Counted from the first letter of the stretch, positions 45,201 through 55,111 are shown. The stretch: 64,000 bases of DNA from Providencia alcalifaciens DSM 30120 (GCF_000173415.1 NZ_ABXW01000053.1:62001-126000); one strand, 5' to 3'. Notes: generated by a model from the sequence alone, not told the origin. Program-made: numbers and translations.

Positions 45201-45737
45201 TTAAGATTGAATCAGATTTTTACGCAACAATACTGAGATGCTACCGTTCATAAACACTTCTTTGTCTTGCGTGTACCCCAATTTTTCTGCAACACGCAAT
45301 GATGGAATATTTTGAGGTCCTATGAAACAAATACTTTCTTGATGTTTTTGTTGGGCTATCAACCATGATAATGCGCCCTTCATCGCCTCTGTCGCATAAC
45401 CCCTACCTTGATATTCGGGGGCAATCACCCACCCAGCTTCAGGAATTCCTTTAACATGTGGCTCAACAATACGATGAAAATCGGCAAACCCAAGGTCTCC
45501 AACGTAGTTCCCTGTCCCCTTTTCTCTAACCGCCCAATACCCAAATCCAAGTAATGGCCATAACCCACCGTACGCTAACATGCGCATCCATGATTCACGT
45601 TCAGTTGAAGGAACTCCGCCAATGTGTTGAACCATTGACCGCTGTCCCCATAATTGAGAAAGCGCAGAAAAATCACTAACTTCATGTTTCGCTAAAATTA
45701 ATCTATCTGTTTCAAGTTCAGGGATCACGTATTCCAT
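45201..45737 (-). CDS. GNAT acetyltransferase, RimJ/RimL type
   Basis: A 178-residue GNAT protein: ETDRLILAKHEVSDF at the start, acetyl-CoA loop IAPEYQGRGYATEAMKGAL (about 107-125) and SLRVAEKLGYTQDKE near the end. The acceptor is unknown. It begins 8 bp after the amn stop, so it is the second gene of an amn operon. The ATG at 45737 has GAGG directly against it; GTG 45728 is a good alternative start. Confidence 0.85.
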   Translation of the reverse strand: MEYVIPELETDRLILAKHEVSDFSALSQLWGQRSMVQHIGGVPSTERESWMRMLAYGGLWPLLGFGYWAVREKGTGNYVGDLGFADFHRIVEPHVKGIPEAGWVIAPEYQGRGYATEAMKGALSWLIAQQKHQESICFIGPQNIPSLRVAEKLGYTQDKEVFMNGSISVLLRKNLIQS

Positions 45738-45745
45738 CCTCGATA

Positions 45746-47212
45746 TTATCTAAATGGTGGCTCGTCAAATGTTCTTAATTTTCGGGAGTGCAGCTTATCG
45801 CCTTCTTGCCTCAATAAGTCGATAGCGCGGATCCCAATTTGCAGATGCTCTGATATTGCACCTTCATAGAAACTGTTCGCTTGCCCCGGTAATTTAATTT
45901 CACCATGAATAGGCTTATCTGAAACACAAAGTAAAGTGCCATAAGGCACACGGAAACGGTAACCTTGAGCTGCAATTGTGGCACTTTCCATGTCAACAGC
46001 AACAGCACGACTTAGACTAAAACGACGAGCTGTTGCAAAAAAACGCAATTCCCAGTTTCGGTCATCCGTCGTGACCACTGTTCCGGTACGTAAGCGCTGT
46101 TTAACCAGCTCACCTGGCATATTACTCACTTGTTTCGTCGCGTCATACAACGCGCGTTGCACTTCAGCAATACTCGGAATAGGAATATCTGGCGGTAATA
46201 CATCATCTAAAATATGGTCATCACGCAAATAAGCGTGGGCTAACACATAATCACCAATTTTTTGACTTTCACGCAAGCCGCCACAGTGACCAATCATTAA
46301 CCATGTGTGTGGGCGTAATACCGCCAAATGGTCACAAATATTTTTTGCATTTGAAGGCCCCACTCCGATGTTAACTAGCGTTATTCCCACACCATCACGA
46401 GCAATCAGATGATATGCAGGCATTTGGAATTTTTTCCATGTTAAATCAGATGTGGCAAATTGAGGATCTGCATTTTCAGCAGTTAAGTAATTATGCCCTA
46501 CGCAAGATAATGCAATATAGCGACTTTCTGGGTCACGAATTTGTTCACAAGCCCAATTAACAAATTCATCGACATAGCGATTATAGTTCGTAAACAAAAT
46601 ATAGGGCTGAACATGCTCTGGGGGTGTGCCCGTATAATGTTTCAAGCGTGCTAACGAGAAATCAACTCTCAATGCATCAAAATGGGATAATGGCATATCG
46701 TCTGTCACATGATATAAACCATCGGTGATATCATCACTTATATGGGAAAGATCCGTGATGGGGAAATGAGCTGCCAAACTACTACTCATACTTCTATCGA
46801 GAATAAGATCAGAACCGTCAATAACGAATGGATATGGAATCTCTGTTTTAGACGGACGAACTGCAAAAGATACGTCATAGTCTTGTTGGAATATGGTCAA
46901 TTGTTCCACAAGGTAGGCACGAAACAGTTCCGGTTGCGTCACGGTAATACTGTAGTCACCTTGTTTCACAAAACGAGCATAAGCTCGCGTTTTTTCACAA
47001 TGGTCAACCTTACCACCCCATGTTACACACAGTTCAGGGTAAGCAAATAACCCACTATTTCGTGCGTTGACATCCGGTATAGTGCCCTTTTCAACGTAGG
47101 TTGCAATTGCGTTTCTTAGAGCATCAATGGCATTTGAATAGAGTAATGAGAGTGTTTCGATTGTCTCTTCTATAGAAAGATTTTCATATTTTCGGCATTG
47201 TTCCAAAGACAC
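45746..47212 (-). CDS. amn: AMP nucleosidase
   Basis: A 488-residue protein matching E. coli Amn (484 residues), which hydrolyses AMP to adenine and ribose 5-phosphate. An N-terminal AMP-binding/regulatory domain (about 1-180) precedes the nucleosidase domain of the purine phosphorylase fold, with IGVGPSNAKNICDHLAVLRP, MIGHCGGL and AVDMESATIAAQGYRF. The start is GTG 47212 with AAGGAG six bases upstream; a small CGTAAA/TTTACG inverted repeat lies at 47234-47246. Confidence 0.95.
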   Translation of the reverse strand: MSLEQCRKYENLSIEETIETLSLLYSNAIDALRNAIATYVEKGTIPDVNARNSGLFAYPELCVTWGGKVDHCEKTRAYARFVKQGDYSITVTQPELFRAYLVEQLTIFQQDYDVSFAVRPSKTEIPYPFVIDGSDLILDRSMSSSLAAHFPITDLSHISDDITDGLYHVTDDMPLSHFDALRVDFSLARLKHYTGTPPEHVQPYILFTNYNRYVDEFVNWACEQIRDPESRYIALSCVGHNYLTAENADPQFATSDLTWKKFQMPAYHLIARDGVGITLVNIGVGPSNAKNICDHLAVLRPHTWLMIGHCGGLRESQKIGDYVLAHAYLRDDHILDDVLPPDIPIPSIAEVQRALYDATKQVSNMPGELVKQRLRTGTVVTTDDRNWELRFFATARRFSLSRAVAVDMESATIAAQGYRFRVPYGTLLCVSDKPIHGEIKLPGQANSFYEGAISEHLQIGIRAIDLLRQEGDKLHSRKLRTFDEPPFR

Positions 47213-47671
47213 GCTTAACTCCTTATCAAATGACGTAAAATTTACGCCTTCAGTGTATGTTATTCATCGAACACTCACAAGAAATTGCATTTAATCCTTG
47301 AAAATTTAATAGGTTAAACTTTTCGTTTATTTTATCTTTTATTTGGCGATTTTTACCTATATCTGTTCCTATCATGAATTCAAGATAAAAATATATATTC
47401 AAATTAAATTTAAGATTACACCTATAGATTATTAAAAGCCTTGGATAATTTATTAGCTTCTATTTAAAAAAACAAAAATACATCTAAAAATATTTATATC
47501 GTTATTTACAAAGGAGATTAAGTTGAAATTAAGAATATTATTAAATTTCATAAAATAGTGACTAAATGTTTATACTATGTATATTTAAAAGTAATACTAT
47601 ATCTCTGTAGCTTATCGTTTTAATGTTTATGAACGCTGGTATAAATACTTAAAAGGTATTAAGGAAAACCA
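47213..47671. other. Divergent intergenic region amn / lysozyme inhibitor
   Basis: A 459-bp very AT-rich gap. CGTAAA (47234-47239) and TTTACG (47241-47246) form an inverted repeat just before amn. AGGAG at 47512-47516 precedes a TTG that opens only 11 codons, not convincing as a gene. Both promoters must lie here. Confidence 0.4.
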
Positions 47672-48004
47672 ATGAAAAAAACTCTTTTAGTTTCTTCTAT
47701 CGCTGCATTATCCGTTTTGGCTGTATCGTCATCTGCATTCGCCGCTAAAACACAAACCTATAACTGCGATGGACAAAAAATTAAAGTTTCTTTCCCTAAT
47801 CAAGATACAGCAGTGATGCTTTACAACGATGAATTGATTTTACTGAAAAACAAAGAAGCCGCGAGTGGCGCTCGCTATGTTGGTGAAAATTTCCAACTAT
47901 GGAGCAGCAAAGCAGGATTAAACTTAGCGACTATTTCTGAAGATGATGCTGTTAATAACCGTATTTCTGACGACAAGGGTCGTGATTGTAAACTTGTTAA
48001 GTAA
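47672..48004 (+). CDS. Periplasmic C-type lysozyme inhibitor (MliC/PliC family)
   Basis: A 110-residue secreted protein with a signal peptide cleaved after SAFA (residue 24). The mature part has the MliC/PliC pattern: YNCDGQKIKVSF, SGARYVGENFQLWSSK and a C-terminal cysteine (C106) that can pair with C32. MliC proteins block c-type lysozyme in the periplasm. No lipobox cysteine is present, so this is the soluble PliC-like form rather than the lipoprotein MliC. Own promoter and strong terminator; AAGGAAAACC precedes the ATG. Confidence 0.85.
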   Translation: MKKTLLVSSIAALSVLAVSSSAFAAKTQTYNCDGQKIKVSFPNQDTAVMLYNDELILLKNKEAASGARYVGENFQLWSSKAGLNLATISEDDAVNNRISDDKGRDCKLVK

Positions 48005-48028
48005 CTGCATTTCTCACTTCACTTCGCC

Positions 48029-48072
48029 ATAGAAAGCAACATCATAATAATAATTATGATGTTGCTTTCTAT
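48029..48072. terminator. Strong bidirectional terminator
   Basis: A perfect 19-bp stem, 48029-48047 with 48054-48072 and loop TAATAA, between the convergent lysozyme inhibitor and AEC genes. The length is unusual for a terminator. Confidence 0.85.
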
Positions 48073-48084
48073 ATAAAAATAATA

Positions 48085-48993
48085 TTATTGAGTAATTAAT
48101 GTTAAAACTAGCGGTAATGTAATAACCGCAAGAATAGTTTGAAAAGTAATAATTCCAGCCATCAATTGGCTATCACCATTGAGTTGTTTGGTTAAAATAT
48201 AGGACGTCGGGGCAGTAGGAATAGCGAAAAAGATCACCAAAAGAACCCTTTCTAATGCTGGTAATGAAAATAAATGGGCAGTTAATACCGCTAAAATAGG
48301 CATCGCAAGCAAACGTAATAATGTTGAAACCATGATTGGTTTAAACTCTTTTCTCAATGTTGCTGTTTGTAGTGCTCCACCAATGCAAATTAACCCTAAT
48401 GGTAAACTCGCTGCTGCCAGTAATTTTAAAAATTGGTCAGAACCAAATGGTAAACCAATAGGTAATAAATTTAATAAAATTCCGATAACACAAGATATTA
48501 TCAGAGGGTTTTTAGCAATAGGCATCACAAGTTGCTTTAATGTGACTTTCTTACCTGCACTCAATGATAACACAGCAATCACATTGCAGCTGGGCACTAA
48601 AATCGCCATAATTACCGCAGAAATAGCAATCCCTTCCGATCCAAATAGATCAACAATAATTGCAAGACCTAAATAGGTATTAAAACGAATAATTCCTTGA
48701 ATATGAGCCCCAAATCTTGGAATCGAGATTTTGAATAAATATTTACTCAGCACCACGAACAATGAGCTTATCGCAAGAATAAACAAAATTGCACATGCAA
48801 GATAAGGCAATTTTGGATTATCTAACGGCGCATTTGCTAAACTGCTTATTAGTAAAGCTGGAAATAAAATGAAGTAATTAAGCTTTTCCGCACTCGGCCA
48901 AAAATCAGCAGAAAACAGTGCAGTTCTACGCAATATAAAACCCATTGTAATAAGAGCAAATAATGGCCATAACACCAGTAAAATCTTTTCCAT
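48085..48993 (-). CDS. AEC (auxin efflux carrier) family transporter
   Basis: A 302-residue membrane protein with ten helices in two inverted halves. PALLISSLANAPL in helix 2 and VPSCNVIAVLSLS in the middle are AEC-typical (the second carries the conserved N-containing crossover), and ASLPLGLICIGGAL lies in the second half. Members carry organic anions such as malate or malonate, or amino acids. Substrate unknown. Monocistronic; no adjacent malonate genes. Confidence 0.87.
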   Translation of the reverse strand: MEKILLVLWPLFALITMGFILRRTALFSADFWPSAEKLNYFILFPALLISSLANAPLDNPKLPYLACAILFILAISSLFVVLSKYLFKISIPRFGAHIQGIIRFNTYLGLAIIVDLFGSEGIAISAVIMAILVPSCNVIAVLSLSAGKKVTLKQLVMPIAKNPLIISCVIGILLNLLPIGLPFGSDQFLKLLAAASLPLGLICIGGALQTATLRKEFKPIMVSTLLRLLAMPILAVLTAHLFSLPALERVLLVIFFAIPTAPTSYILTKQLNGDSQLMAGIITFQTILAVITLPLVLTLITQ

Positions 48994-49225
48994 AATTAAT
49001 TAATTCTTTTTTAAAATAATTATAAATTTATATTTGTTATAATATCGTTAAAATAAAATGTGTGTTAGTTAAAAAAAGCGATACCAATTAATACATTTCA
49101 AGAATGTGAGCTTTATTCAAAAATTATTTTTCCTTTGCAACAAGAGTACGGGTAATTCCGATAGCCAAGCCATTGGTTTATCGTTAATCTAACCGTATCT
49201 AATGATTATTTTTCAAGTTAGTCTT
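48994..49225. other. Intergenic region AEC / NADAR gene
   Basis: AT-rich, 232 bp, no gene seen; promoters for both divergent genes expected. Confidence 0.4.
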
Positions 49226-49764
49226 ATGGATATAAAAAACCTTTGTAAGCTCTATCGAACAGGTAAAAAATTTAAATATGTCTTTTTTGGGGGCATCAGT
49301 CTAAACAACATCAAGTAACAAAAAGCTGTTTTAGCCAATGGTATCCCGCCCCTTTTATCGTTGATAACAATCGCTTTGCTAGCGCCGAACATTTTATGAT
49401 GGCTGAAAAAGCCCGCTTATTTGATGATAATGAAACGCTACAAAAAATTATTCATGCACCTAATCCTGGTGCAGCAAAAGCATTTGGTCGAGAAGTTCGC
49501 GGGTTCAAGCAAGATATTTGGGATGCAAACCGCTATAATATTGTTGTGAAAGCTAATTTGGCAAAATTCTCCCAAAATGAGGCGTTAAAACAATTCCTAC
49601 TCGCGACTAATGAGCGGGTGCTTGTTGAAGCGAGCCCTGTCGACAAAATATGGGGAATTGGTTTAGCAGAAGATGCAGAAAATATTGAAAATCCACTCAC
49701 ATGGAAAGGTTTAAATCTATTAGGTTTTGCATTAATGGAAGTACGGGCACAATTAGCAAATTAA
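49226..49764 (+). pseudogene. NADAR-family (YbiA-like) N-glycosidase gene, frameshifted at T6G5
   Basis: NADAR proteins such as YbiA hydrolyse N-glycosidic bonds of ADP-ribose/riboflavin-type intermediates. The C-terminal 122 residues read from 49396 (MMAEKARLFDD ... VLVEASPVDKIWGIGLAED ... LNLLGFALMEVR). The N-terminal part is present upstream: from ATG 49226 to KFKYVFF in one frame, then WGHQSKQHQVTKSCFSQWYPAPF ...ASAEH in the next. The join falls in TTTTTTGGGGG (49283-49293): one more T, or a -1 shift, gives FFWGHQSK in line with the family. A stop at 49273 blocks the downstream frame and the upstream frame ends at a TAA about 49316-49318. So this is a frameshifted gene, a sequence error, or slippage-dependent expression. 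Confidence 0.82.
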
Positions 49765-49828
49765 GATTTTTAGCAATCATATCCCGCTGTTAAAGCAACA
49801 GCGGGCACTCGATTTAATGATATCGTCG

Positions 49829-50287
49829 TTATAGTGGCATTCTATATTCGATAACACCCGGTTTTTCTGCCACCCAATTGTATAACTTCTGTCCCCGTAA
49901 ATTAGTCTCTTGTGTATGCCAGTACAATCTTCCACACTGTTTTTTTTGCGCTTGCTGTTGAACAAACTCAATGAGTTGTTTACCCACATGGCGACCACGA
50001 ACTTCAGGCGTTACATACAAATCCTCTAAATAACAAAAGTCATTTTTCGCCCATGTCGAACGATGGAAAAGATAATTAACAAAACCAACAACCTTGTCAC
50101 CTTCGACTGCTACCGCACAATACATGGGTTCTTTTTCATCAAAGAAGCGCTCCCACGCTTTTAATGTAATTTCTTCACTTAAATCTACTTGATAAAACTT
50201 TTGATATTCTAACCAATAAACTAACCATTCTGGGTAGTGATCAGGGGAAACAAATTCGATAGAAACTGGTAATTCTGCATTATTCAT
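49829..50287 (-). CDS. GNAT acetyltransferase
   Basis: An approximately 152-residue GNAT protein with LEDLYVTPEVRGRHVGKQLIEF (acetyl-CoA loop, about 86-107) and ETNLRGQKLYNWVAEKPGVIEYRM at the end, the diamine/amino-acid-type GNAT branch. I start at ATG 50287 because GGAAGGG lies just upstream; the ATG at 50311 has none. It is divergent from a MocR regulator with direct repeats between, so that regulator likely controls it. It resembles the GNAT at 60544-61020. Confidence 0.87.
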   Translation of the reverse strand: MNNAELPVSIEFVSPDHYPEWLVYWLEYQKFYQVDLSEEITLKAWERFFDEKEPMYCAVAVEGDKVVGFVNYLFHRSTWAKNDFCYLEDLYVTPEVRGRHVGKQLIEFVQQQAQKKQCGRLYWHTQETNLRGQKLYNWVAEKPGVIEYRMPL

Positions 50288-50330
50288 AATAACCCTTCCA
50301 TTAGTAGACATATTACTCGATGGGGTTATA

Positions 50331-50363
50331 GTACTGAGCTATCTGGTACTGCATAAGGTACAC
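50331..50363. promoter_or_regulatory. GTACTG direct repeats, candidate MocR operator
   Basis: GTACTG at 50331-50336 and 50346-50351, 15 bp apart, with a third partial copy GTACAC at 50358-50363, between the divergent GNAT and MocR genes. Direct repeats on one face of the helix are expected for MocR proteins. Confidence 0.5.
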
Positions 50364-50389
50364 TTTTGTGATTTATTTAGGATCCACTT

Positions 50390-51877
50390 ATGAGAAGAAA
50401 GCAGCAGGCTCAGTTTCCACTTTTATTGCTCGAACAAGGTCGAATCAATGAAGGGGTTTATCACACAATCCGTAGTGCAATTCTAGATGGCCGAATTGCC
50501 GCTGGCCTGAAATTACCTTCGACTCGGGCGCTGGCTGAGATGATGTCAATTTCGCGTAACTCAGTCATTGCGGGATTTGAACGCCTAATTGATGAAGGTT
50601 ATTTATACTCAAAACAAGGCTCTGGAACTTATGTTTCTGCTCAAATTCCTGATGAGTTAGTTCGTACCACAGCCTCTCATCAAGCTTGTTCTCAACAAGA
50701 AAATCCTGCACTTTATCTGAACCCCATGTTGAATAACCTTCAACCACTTTGGGAACAATCACGCCCAAATACCAATAAGTGCTCAATATTTAATATTGGC
50801 GTCGGTTGTGTTGACCAATTTCCCCATGATCTTTGGGGGCGATTATTAGGGCGAGTTTGGCGAAAATCCAAACAAGAAATTACCCACTATAATCACCCTG
50901 ACGGCTATACGCCGCTCAAAAAATTATTGGCTGACTATGTGCGTTCAACCCGAGGCGTTCATTGCTCTGACAACCAAATTATTATTGTGAATGGAACACA
51001 GCAGGCGATAAATTTGGTGGCTAAAGTCTTATTAAAACAAAATGATACTGTTTGGCTCGATGACCCCGGCTATGATAGTGCTCGTGCGATTTTAACCGCC
51101 GCAGGCGCCAATATTTCACCGATCCCCTCTGACCATGAGGGAATAAATATTGAATACGCCGCCGCGCATCATAGTGATGCCAAACTGATTTATACTACGC
51201 CATCTCATCAGTTTCCTCTTGGAACAACTTTAAGCTTACCCCGCCGCCTCGCATTATTAGATTGGGCGCAACAAAATAATGCTTGGATATTTGAGGATGA
51301 TTACAACAGTGAGTTCCGTTTTTTATCCAAACCGATTCAAGCCTTACAAGGGCTGGATAATCATCAACGTGTTATTTATGCTGGTACATTTTCTAAAATG
51401 ATGTACCCCGGTTTTCGCCTTGGATTTTTAATTGTGCCAGAAAGTCTGAGTGAAGCTTTTACGATGATGAAATATTACAGTGATAGTCATTGTAGCTATT
51501 TAGAACAAGCCGCTTTAACACAGTTTATTCAAGAAGGTCATTACGCGAGACATATCCGGAAGATCCGCAAAGTTTGCTATGAACGCCAAACTGTTTTTTG
51601 CCAATCCATCAATCAATATCTCCCGCACATTTTTGATGCTCACATGAATGATTCAGGGATCCATACAATCTGTTGGGTAAAAAAAGGCTATAACTTAGAG
51701 ATTATCCTAGAGCAATGTCGAGCGCTCGGGTTTGGTGCGCAGCCTCTGTCTCGATATTGCATTAATAGCAAAAATAATAATGCCATTCTATTCGGCTATG
51801 CCGCCCATACCGAACAAGAAATCATACAAAATATTCAATTATTAAGTTTAGAATTGATGAAAATATACCCAAGCTAA
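50390..51877 (+). CDS. MocR/PdxR-type regulator with aminotransferase domain
   Basis: A 495-residue MocR regulator. The GntR winged helix covers about 18-85 (LPSTRALAEMMSISRNSVIAGFERLIDEGYL), then a linker and a fold-type I aminotransferase domain: HYNHPDGYTPLKKLL, PSHQFPLGTTLSL, EDDYNSEFRF and the PLP lysine in AGTFSKMMYPGFRLGF. The organisation resembles PdxR/GabR. It is divergent from a GNAT gene, probably its target. The signal may be PLP or an aminated ligand. Confidence 0.9.
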   Translation: MRRKQQAQFPLLLLEQGRINEGVYHTIRSAILDGRIAAGLKLPSTRALAEMMSISRNSVIAGFERLIDEGYLYSKQGSGTYVSAQIPDELVRTTASHQACSQQENPALYLNPMLNNLQPLWEQSRPNTNKCSIFNIGVGCVDQFPHDLWGRLLGRVWRKSKQEITHYNHPDGYTPLKKLLADYVRSTRGVHCSDNQIIIVNGTQQAINLVAKVLLKQNDTVWLDDPGYDSARAILTAAGANISPIPSDHEGINIEYAAAHHSDAKLIYTTPSHQFPLGTTLSLPRRLALLDWAQQNNAWIFEDDYNSEFRFLSKPIQALQGLDNHQRVIYAGTFSKMMYPGFRLGFLIVPESLSEAFTMMKYYSDSHCSYLEQAALTQFIQEGHYARHIRKIRKVCYERQTVFCQSINQYLPHIFDAHMNDSGIHTICWVKKGYNLEIILEQCRALGFGAQPLSRYCINSKNNNAILFGYAAHTEQEIIQNIQLLSLELMKIYPS

Positions 51878-51974
51878 ACAGAAGTAATATTCGCCGCTAT
51901 TCCGATTGTCGCGAATACCTAACGGCTTATAAGATGACGCCAAGGTCAGTTTTATCATCCGTTTGAGGTATTCC

Positions 51975-52556
51975 ATGACAAAAATAAATTACCCTTATGA
52001 GCTTGAAGTCGGTGACATTATTTTCACTAGCATTGGTACTGAAGTTTTCCGCCAAATTGCCTCCGCATCACAATGTTGGAGTAATCATGTGGGCATGATC
52101 ATCGGTCATGATGGCAATGACTATTTAGTGGCAGAAAGCCGTATTCCATTATCGACCACCACCACATTATCGCGTTTTATTGCCCGTTCATCTGAGCATC
52201 GTTACAGTGTGCGCCGTTTATCCACACATTTAACCGAGACACAAAAACAGGCGTTAGTAACACAAGTTTTCCCTCGTTTAAATAAGTTTTACCATACTGG
52301 GTTTAAATACGATTCATCACGCCAATTTTGCTCAAAATTTGTATTCGATATTTACCAATCAGCCCTATCTATTCGTATTGGTGAAATCGAAACTTTCAGA
52401 GCATTATTAACAAAAAATCCGAATGCCAAATTAAATTTCTGGAAGCTGTGGTTTATTGGCACCATTCCATGGGAACGCACTACCGTCACCCCTGCCAGCT
52501 TATGGCATCATCCTGAGCTTTCTTTGGTGTACCGCAGTCACGAAGATATTCATTAA
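51975..52556 (+). CDS. yebB: YebB, YiiX/YebB-like NlpC/P60-type protein
   Basis: A 193-residue protein matching E. coli YebB (200 residues): [74 protein letters not shown] and [11 protein letters not shown]. It belongs to the YiiX/YebB branch of the permuted NlpC/P60 (papain-like) clan; H41-type and C-type catalytic residues are plausible in SNHVG and QFCSKF. No signal peptide. Start is ATG 51975 with GAGG six bases upstream; the TTG 51963 is unlikely. Function not defined; acyl-thioester or amide hydrolysis is inferred from fold. Confidence 0.9.
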   Translation: MTKINYPYELEVGDIIFTSIGTEVFRQIASASQCWSNHVGMIIGHDGNDYLVAESRIPLSTTTTLSRFIARSSEHRYSVRRLSTHLTETQKQALVTQVFPRLNKFYHTGFKYDSSRQFCSKFVFDIYQSALSIRIGEIETFRALLTKNPNAKLNFWKLWFIGTIPWERTTVTPASLWHHPELSLVYRSHEDIH

Positions 52557-52699
52557 ATAGATATCCCAGAGACCATCAAACATGATAATCCCATTGACTA
52601 TCATCAATATTAATGTCTTATTCCATCACGACATTTAACGTAAGAAAGAATATTGATGTTATTACTTTTCGCTTATCTTGATTATCTTTCACGCACAAA

Positions 52700-52727
52700 A
52701 AAAGGCACTCGCCCCCGAGTGCCTTTT
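52700..52727. terminator. Bidirectional terminator yebB / ahpF
   Basis: AAAAGGCACTCG (52700-52711) pairs with CGAGTGCCTTTT (52716-52727) with a CCCC loop; A/T tracts on both sides suit convergent genes. Confidence 0.9.
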
Positions 52728-52751
52728 GGCTACAACCCGCTAAACTATGAG

Positions 52752-54326
52752 CTATTCAGCGGTTCTGGTACTTGTGCGGATAAGGTAATCAAAGGCGCTA
52801 AGTGCGGCCTTTGCACCGTCTCCGGCTGAAATGATAATTTGTTTGTAAGGCACTGTTGTACAGTCACCTGCGGCGAAAACGCCTTTCACACTGGTTTCAT
52901 TACGGGCATCAACTTCAATTTCACCCATACGGTTACGTGCAACGGTATCCCCTAACCAATTGGTATTTGGTAATAAACCAATCTGAACAAATGCACCTGC
53001 CACTTCCAAAGAATGCACACTTTCATCGGTACGGTCTTTGTACTCTAAGCTAGTCATTTTGCTGCCATCCCCTTTAACTTCAAGGGTTTGTGCATTCAAA
53101 ATGATGTCGATATTACTCAAGCTACGCGCTTTTTCTTGTAATACTGAGTCAGCTTTTAATTCTGATGCGAACTCCAATACAGTGACATGTTCGACGATAC
53201 CCGCTAAGTCGATAGCGGCTTCAATACCGGAGTTACCCCCGCCAATGACGGCTACACGCTTACCTTTAAACAATGGACCATCACAGTGTGGGCAGAATGT
53301 AATCCCTTTTGTACGGTACTCTTGCTCACCCGGTACGCCCATATTTCTCCAGCGAGCACCGGTTGCGATGATAATACTGCGTGCTTTCATCACGCCGCCT
53401 GATGCCGTTTCGATTTGGTGATAACCGCCAATTTGCTCAGCAGGGATAAGCTTAGTGACTGATTGACCATCAATTACATCGACATTATAGCTATCTACAT
53501 GATTTTTCAGGGCACCCGCTAAAATTGCGCCTTCTGTTTTCAATACCGAAATATAGTTTTCGATATCAACGGTATCCATCACCTGTCCACCGAAACGCTC
53601 ACCGATGACGCCAGTACGGATGCCTTTACGTGCAGTATAAACTGCGGCTGATGCACCCGCCGGACCACTACCGATGATTAAAACTTCAAAGGGTTCACGT
53701 TCGCTAATCGCTTTTGCCGCACGCGCATCGGCATTGGTATCAACCTTGCTCACGATTTCGCTTAATGTCATGCGACCTTGACCAAATTCTTTGCCGTTTA
53801 AGAAAACAGCGGGAACACCCATGATGTTGCGTTCATCGATTTCATTTTGGAACAGCGCACCATCAATCGCCGTATGGCGAACGTTCGGATTCAAAACTGC
53901 CATCAAGTTCAACGCCTGCACGACATCAGGGCAATTATGGCAAGATAATGAATAATAAGTCTCAAAGTTGAAATCGCCTTCAAGCCCTTTCACTTGGTCC
54001 AATAATTCTTGGGCTTCTTTGGATGGATGACCACCCACTTGCAGTAGCGCCAGCACTAAAGACGTAAATTCATGACCCAATGGTGAGCCTGCAAAACGCA
54101 CGCCAATACTAGTCCCTGGGTTGGTAATTAAAAATGAAGGTGTTCTTTGGGTGGAGTCGTGCTCTTCACGTACAGTCACCTTGTCTGACAGCGACGCAAT
54201 TTGTTCAAGTAATTGTTTTATTTCAATTGATTTTGCGCTGTCATCTAAATTCGAAACCAGTTCTACAGGTTTAGTTAATCTTTCTAGATAGGCTTTTAAT
54301 TGAGCCTGTAAATTATTATCGAGCAT
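52752..54326 (-). CDS. ahpF: Alkyl hydroperoxide reductase subunit F
   Basis: A 524-residue flavoprotein matching AhpF. The N-terminal thioredoxin-fold disulfide is C129/C132 (SCHNCPD); the C-terminal thioredoxin-reductase part has [12 protein letters not shown] (FAD binding, 219-230) and the redox pair C345/C348 (FCPHCDG). It passes electrons from NADH to AhpC for peroxide reduction in the cytoplasm. AAGGGG precedes the ATG. It follows ahpC by 127 bp with a hairpin between, so it is transcribed with ahpC at reduced level. Confidence 0.97.
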   Translation of the reverse strand: MLDNNLQAQLKAYLERLTKPVELVSNLDDSAKSIEIKQLLEQIASLSDKVTVREEHDSTQRTPSFLITNPGTSIGVRFAGSPLGHEFTSLVLALLQVGGHPSKEAQELLDQVKGLEGDFNFETYYSLSCHNCPDVVQALNLMAVLNPNVRHTAIDGALFQNEIDERNIMGVPAVFLNGKEFGQGRMTLSEIVSKVDTNADARAAKAISEREPFEVLIIGSGPAGASAAVYTARKGIRTGVIGERFGGQVMDTVDIENYISVLKTEGAILAGALKNHVDSYNVDVIDGQSVTKLIPAEQIGGYHQIETASGGVMKARSIIIATGARWRNMGVPGEQEYRTKGITFCPHCDGPLFKGKRVAVIGGGNSGIEAAIDLAGIVEHVTVLEFASELKADSVLQEKARSLSNIDIILNAQTLEVKGDGSKMTSLEYKDRTDESVHSLEVAGAFVQIGLLPNTNWLGDTVARNRMGEIEVDARNETSVKGVFAAGDCTTVPYKQIIISAGDGAKAALSAFDYLIRTSTRTAE

Positions 54327-54374
54327 GTAATCCCCTTGGTCATGAAATCGGGTACATATACCCGTCGTATAGCC

Positions 54375-54416
54375 CGTTGCAGGCTTTTTACTTAATTGTG
54401 TTTAGCGCCTGCAACG
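54375..54416 (-). repeat. Intercistronic hairpin ahpC-ahpF
   Basis: CGTTGCAGGC (54375-54384) pairs with GCCTGCAACG (54407-54416). It lies between ahpC and ahpF without a T tract, and could stabilise the ahpC message or reduce read-through into ahpF. Confidence 0.5.
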
Positions 54417-54453
54417 TAGCTTATTTTGCAATAGTCTTATCGAGGGTAATCGA

Positions 54454-55017
54454 TTAGATTTTGCCGACTAAATCTAAAGATGGAGACAGTGTTGCTTCAC
54501 CTTCTTTCCATTTAGCTGGGCAAACTTCACCTGGGTGGCTTGCAACATATTGAGCAGCTTTAACTTTACGCAGTAAGTCAGCAGCATCACGACCAATACC
54601 TTCAGCAGTGATTTCGATAGCTTGGATGATACCTTGTGGGTCAACAACGAATGTACCACGGTCAGCTAAGCCTTCGTTTTCACGCATATTTTCGAAGTTA
54701 CGAGTCAGAGCACCTGTTGGGTCGCCGATCATCGCGTATTTGATTTTACCGATAGTTTCAGAGCTTTCATGCCATGCTTTGTGCGTGAAATGGGTATCAG
54801 TCGATACAGAGTAGATATCCACACCCATTTTTTGGAATTCAGCGTAATGGTCAGCAATGTCACCTAATTCAGTTGGGCAAACAAAGGTGAAATCTGCTGG
54901 ATAAAAGAAGAAAACGCTCCATTTACCTGCAACATCTTTCTCTGTGACTTCGATAAATTTACCGTCTTTAAATGCTTGATTAGAAAAAGGTTTGATTTGA
55001 GTATTAATTAATGACAT
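54454..55017 (-). CDS. ahpC: Alkyl hydroperoxide reductase subunit C (peroxiredoxin)
   Basis: A 187-residue typical 2-Cys peroxiredoxin. The peroxidatic cysteine is C47 in DFTFVCPTE and the resolving cysteine is in [10 protein letters not shown] near 166. It reduces hydrogen peroxide and organic hydroperoxides, recycled by AhpF. The start is ATG 55017 ([10 protein letters not shown]) with AGGAGG upstream; the frame continues to 55104 but without support. An OxyR-type site lies upstream. Confidence 0.98.
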   Translation of the reverse strand: MSLINTQIKPFSNQAFKDGKFIEVTEKDVAGKWSVFFFYPADFTFVCPTELGDIADHYAEFQKMGVDIYSVSTDTHFTHKAWHESSETIGKIKYAMIGDPTGALTRNFENMRENEGLADRGTFVVDPQGIIQAIEITAEGIGRDAADLLRKVKAAQYVASHPGEVCPAKWKEGEATLSPSLDLVGKI

Positions 55018-55074
55018 TTGATGTCCTCCTGTTTGGTTGACTATTAAGTTACTGTTTCTCAGAGACTTAATCCA

Positions 55075-55111
55075 ATCAGTCGTTGCTATCGATTTGATAG
55101 GCAAAATCTAA
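55075..55111. promoter_or_regulatory. OxyR binding site upstream of ahpC
   Basis: ATCA-N7-CTAT-N7-ATAG-N7-CTAA fits the OxyR pattern ATAG-N7-CTAT-N7-ATAG-N7-CTAT at four correctly spaced quarter sites, 58-94 bp before the ahpC start. Two quarters match exactly and the outer two differ by one base each. Confidence 0.75.

Noticed and set aside
47512-47558. AGGAG followed by a TTG mini-ORF before the lysozyme inhibitor
   Set aside because: Only 11 codons, TTG start, no pairing with downstream sequence that would make it a leader.
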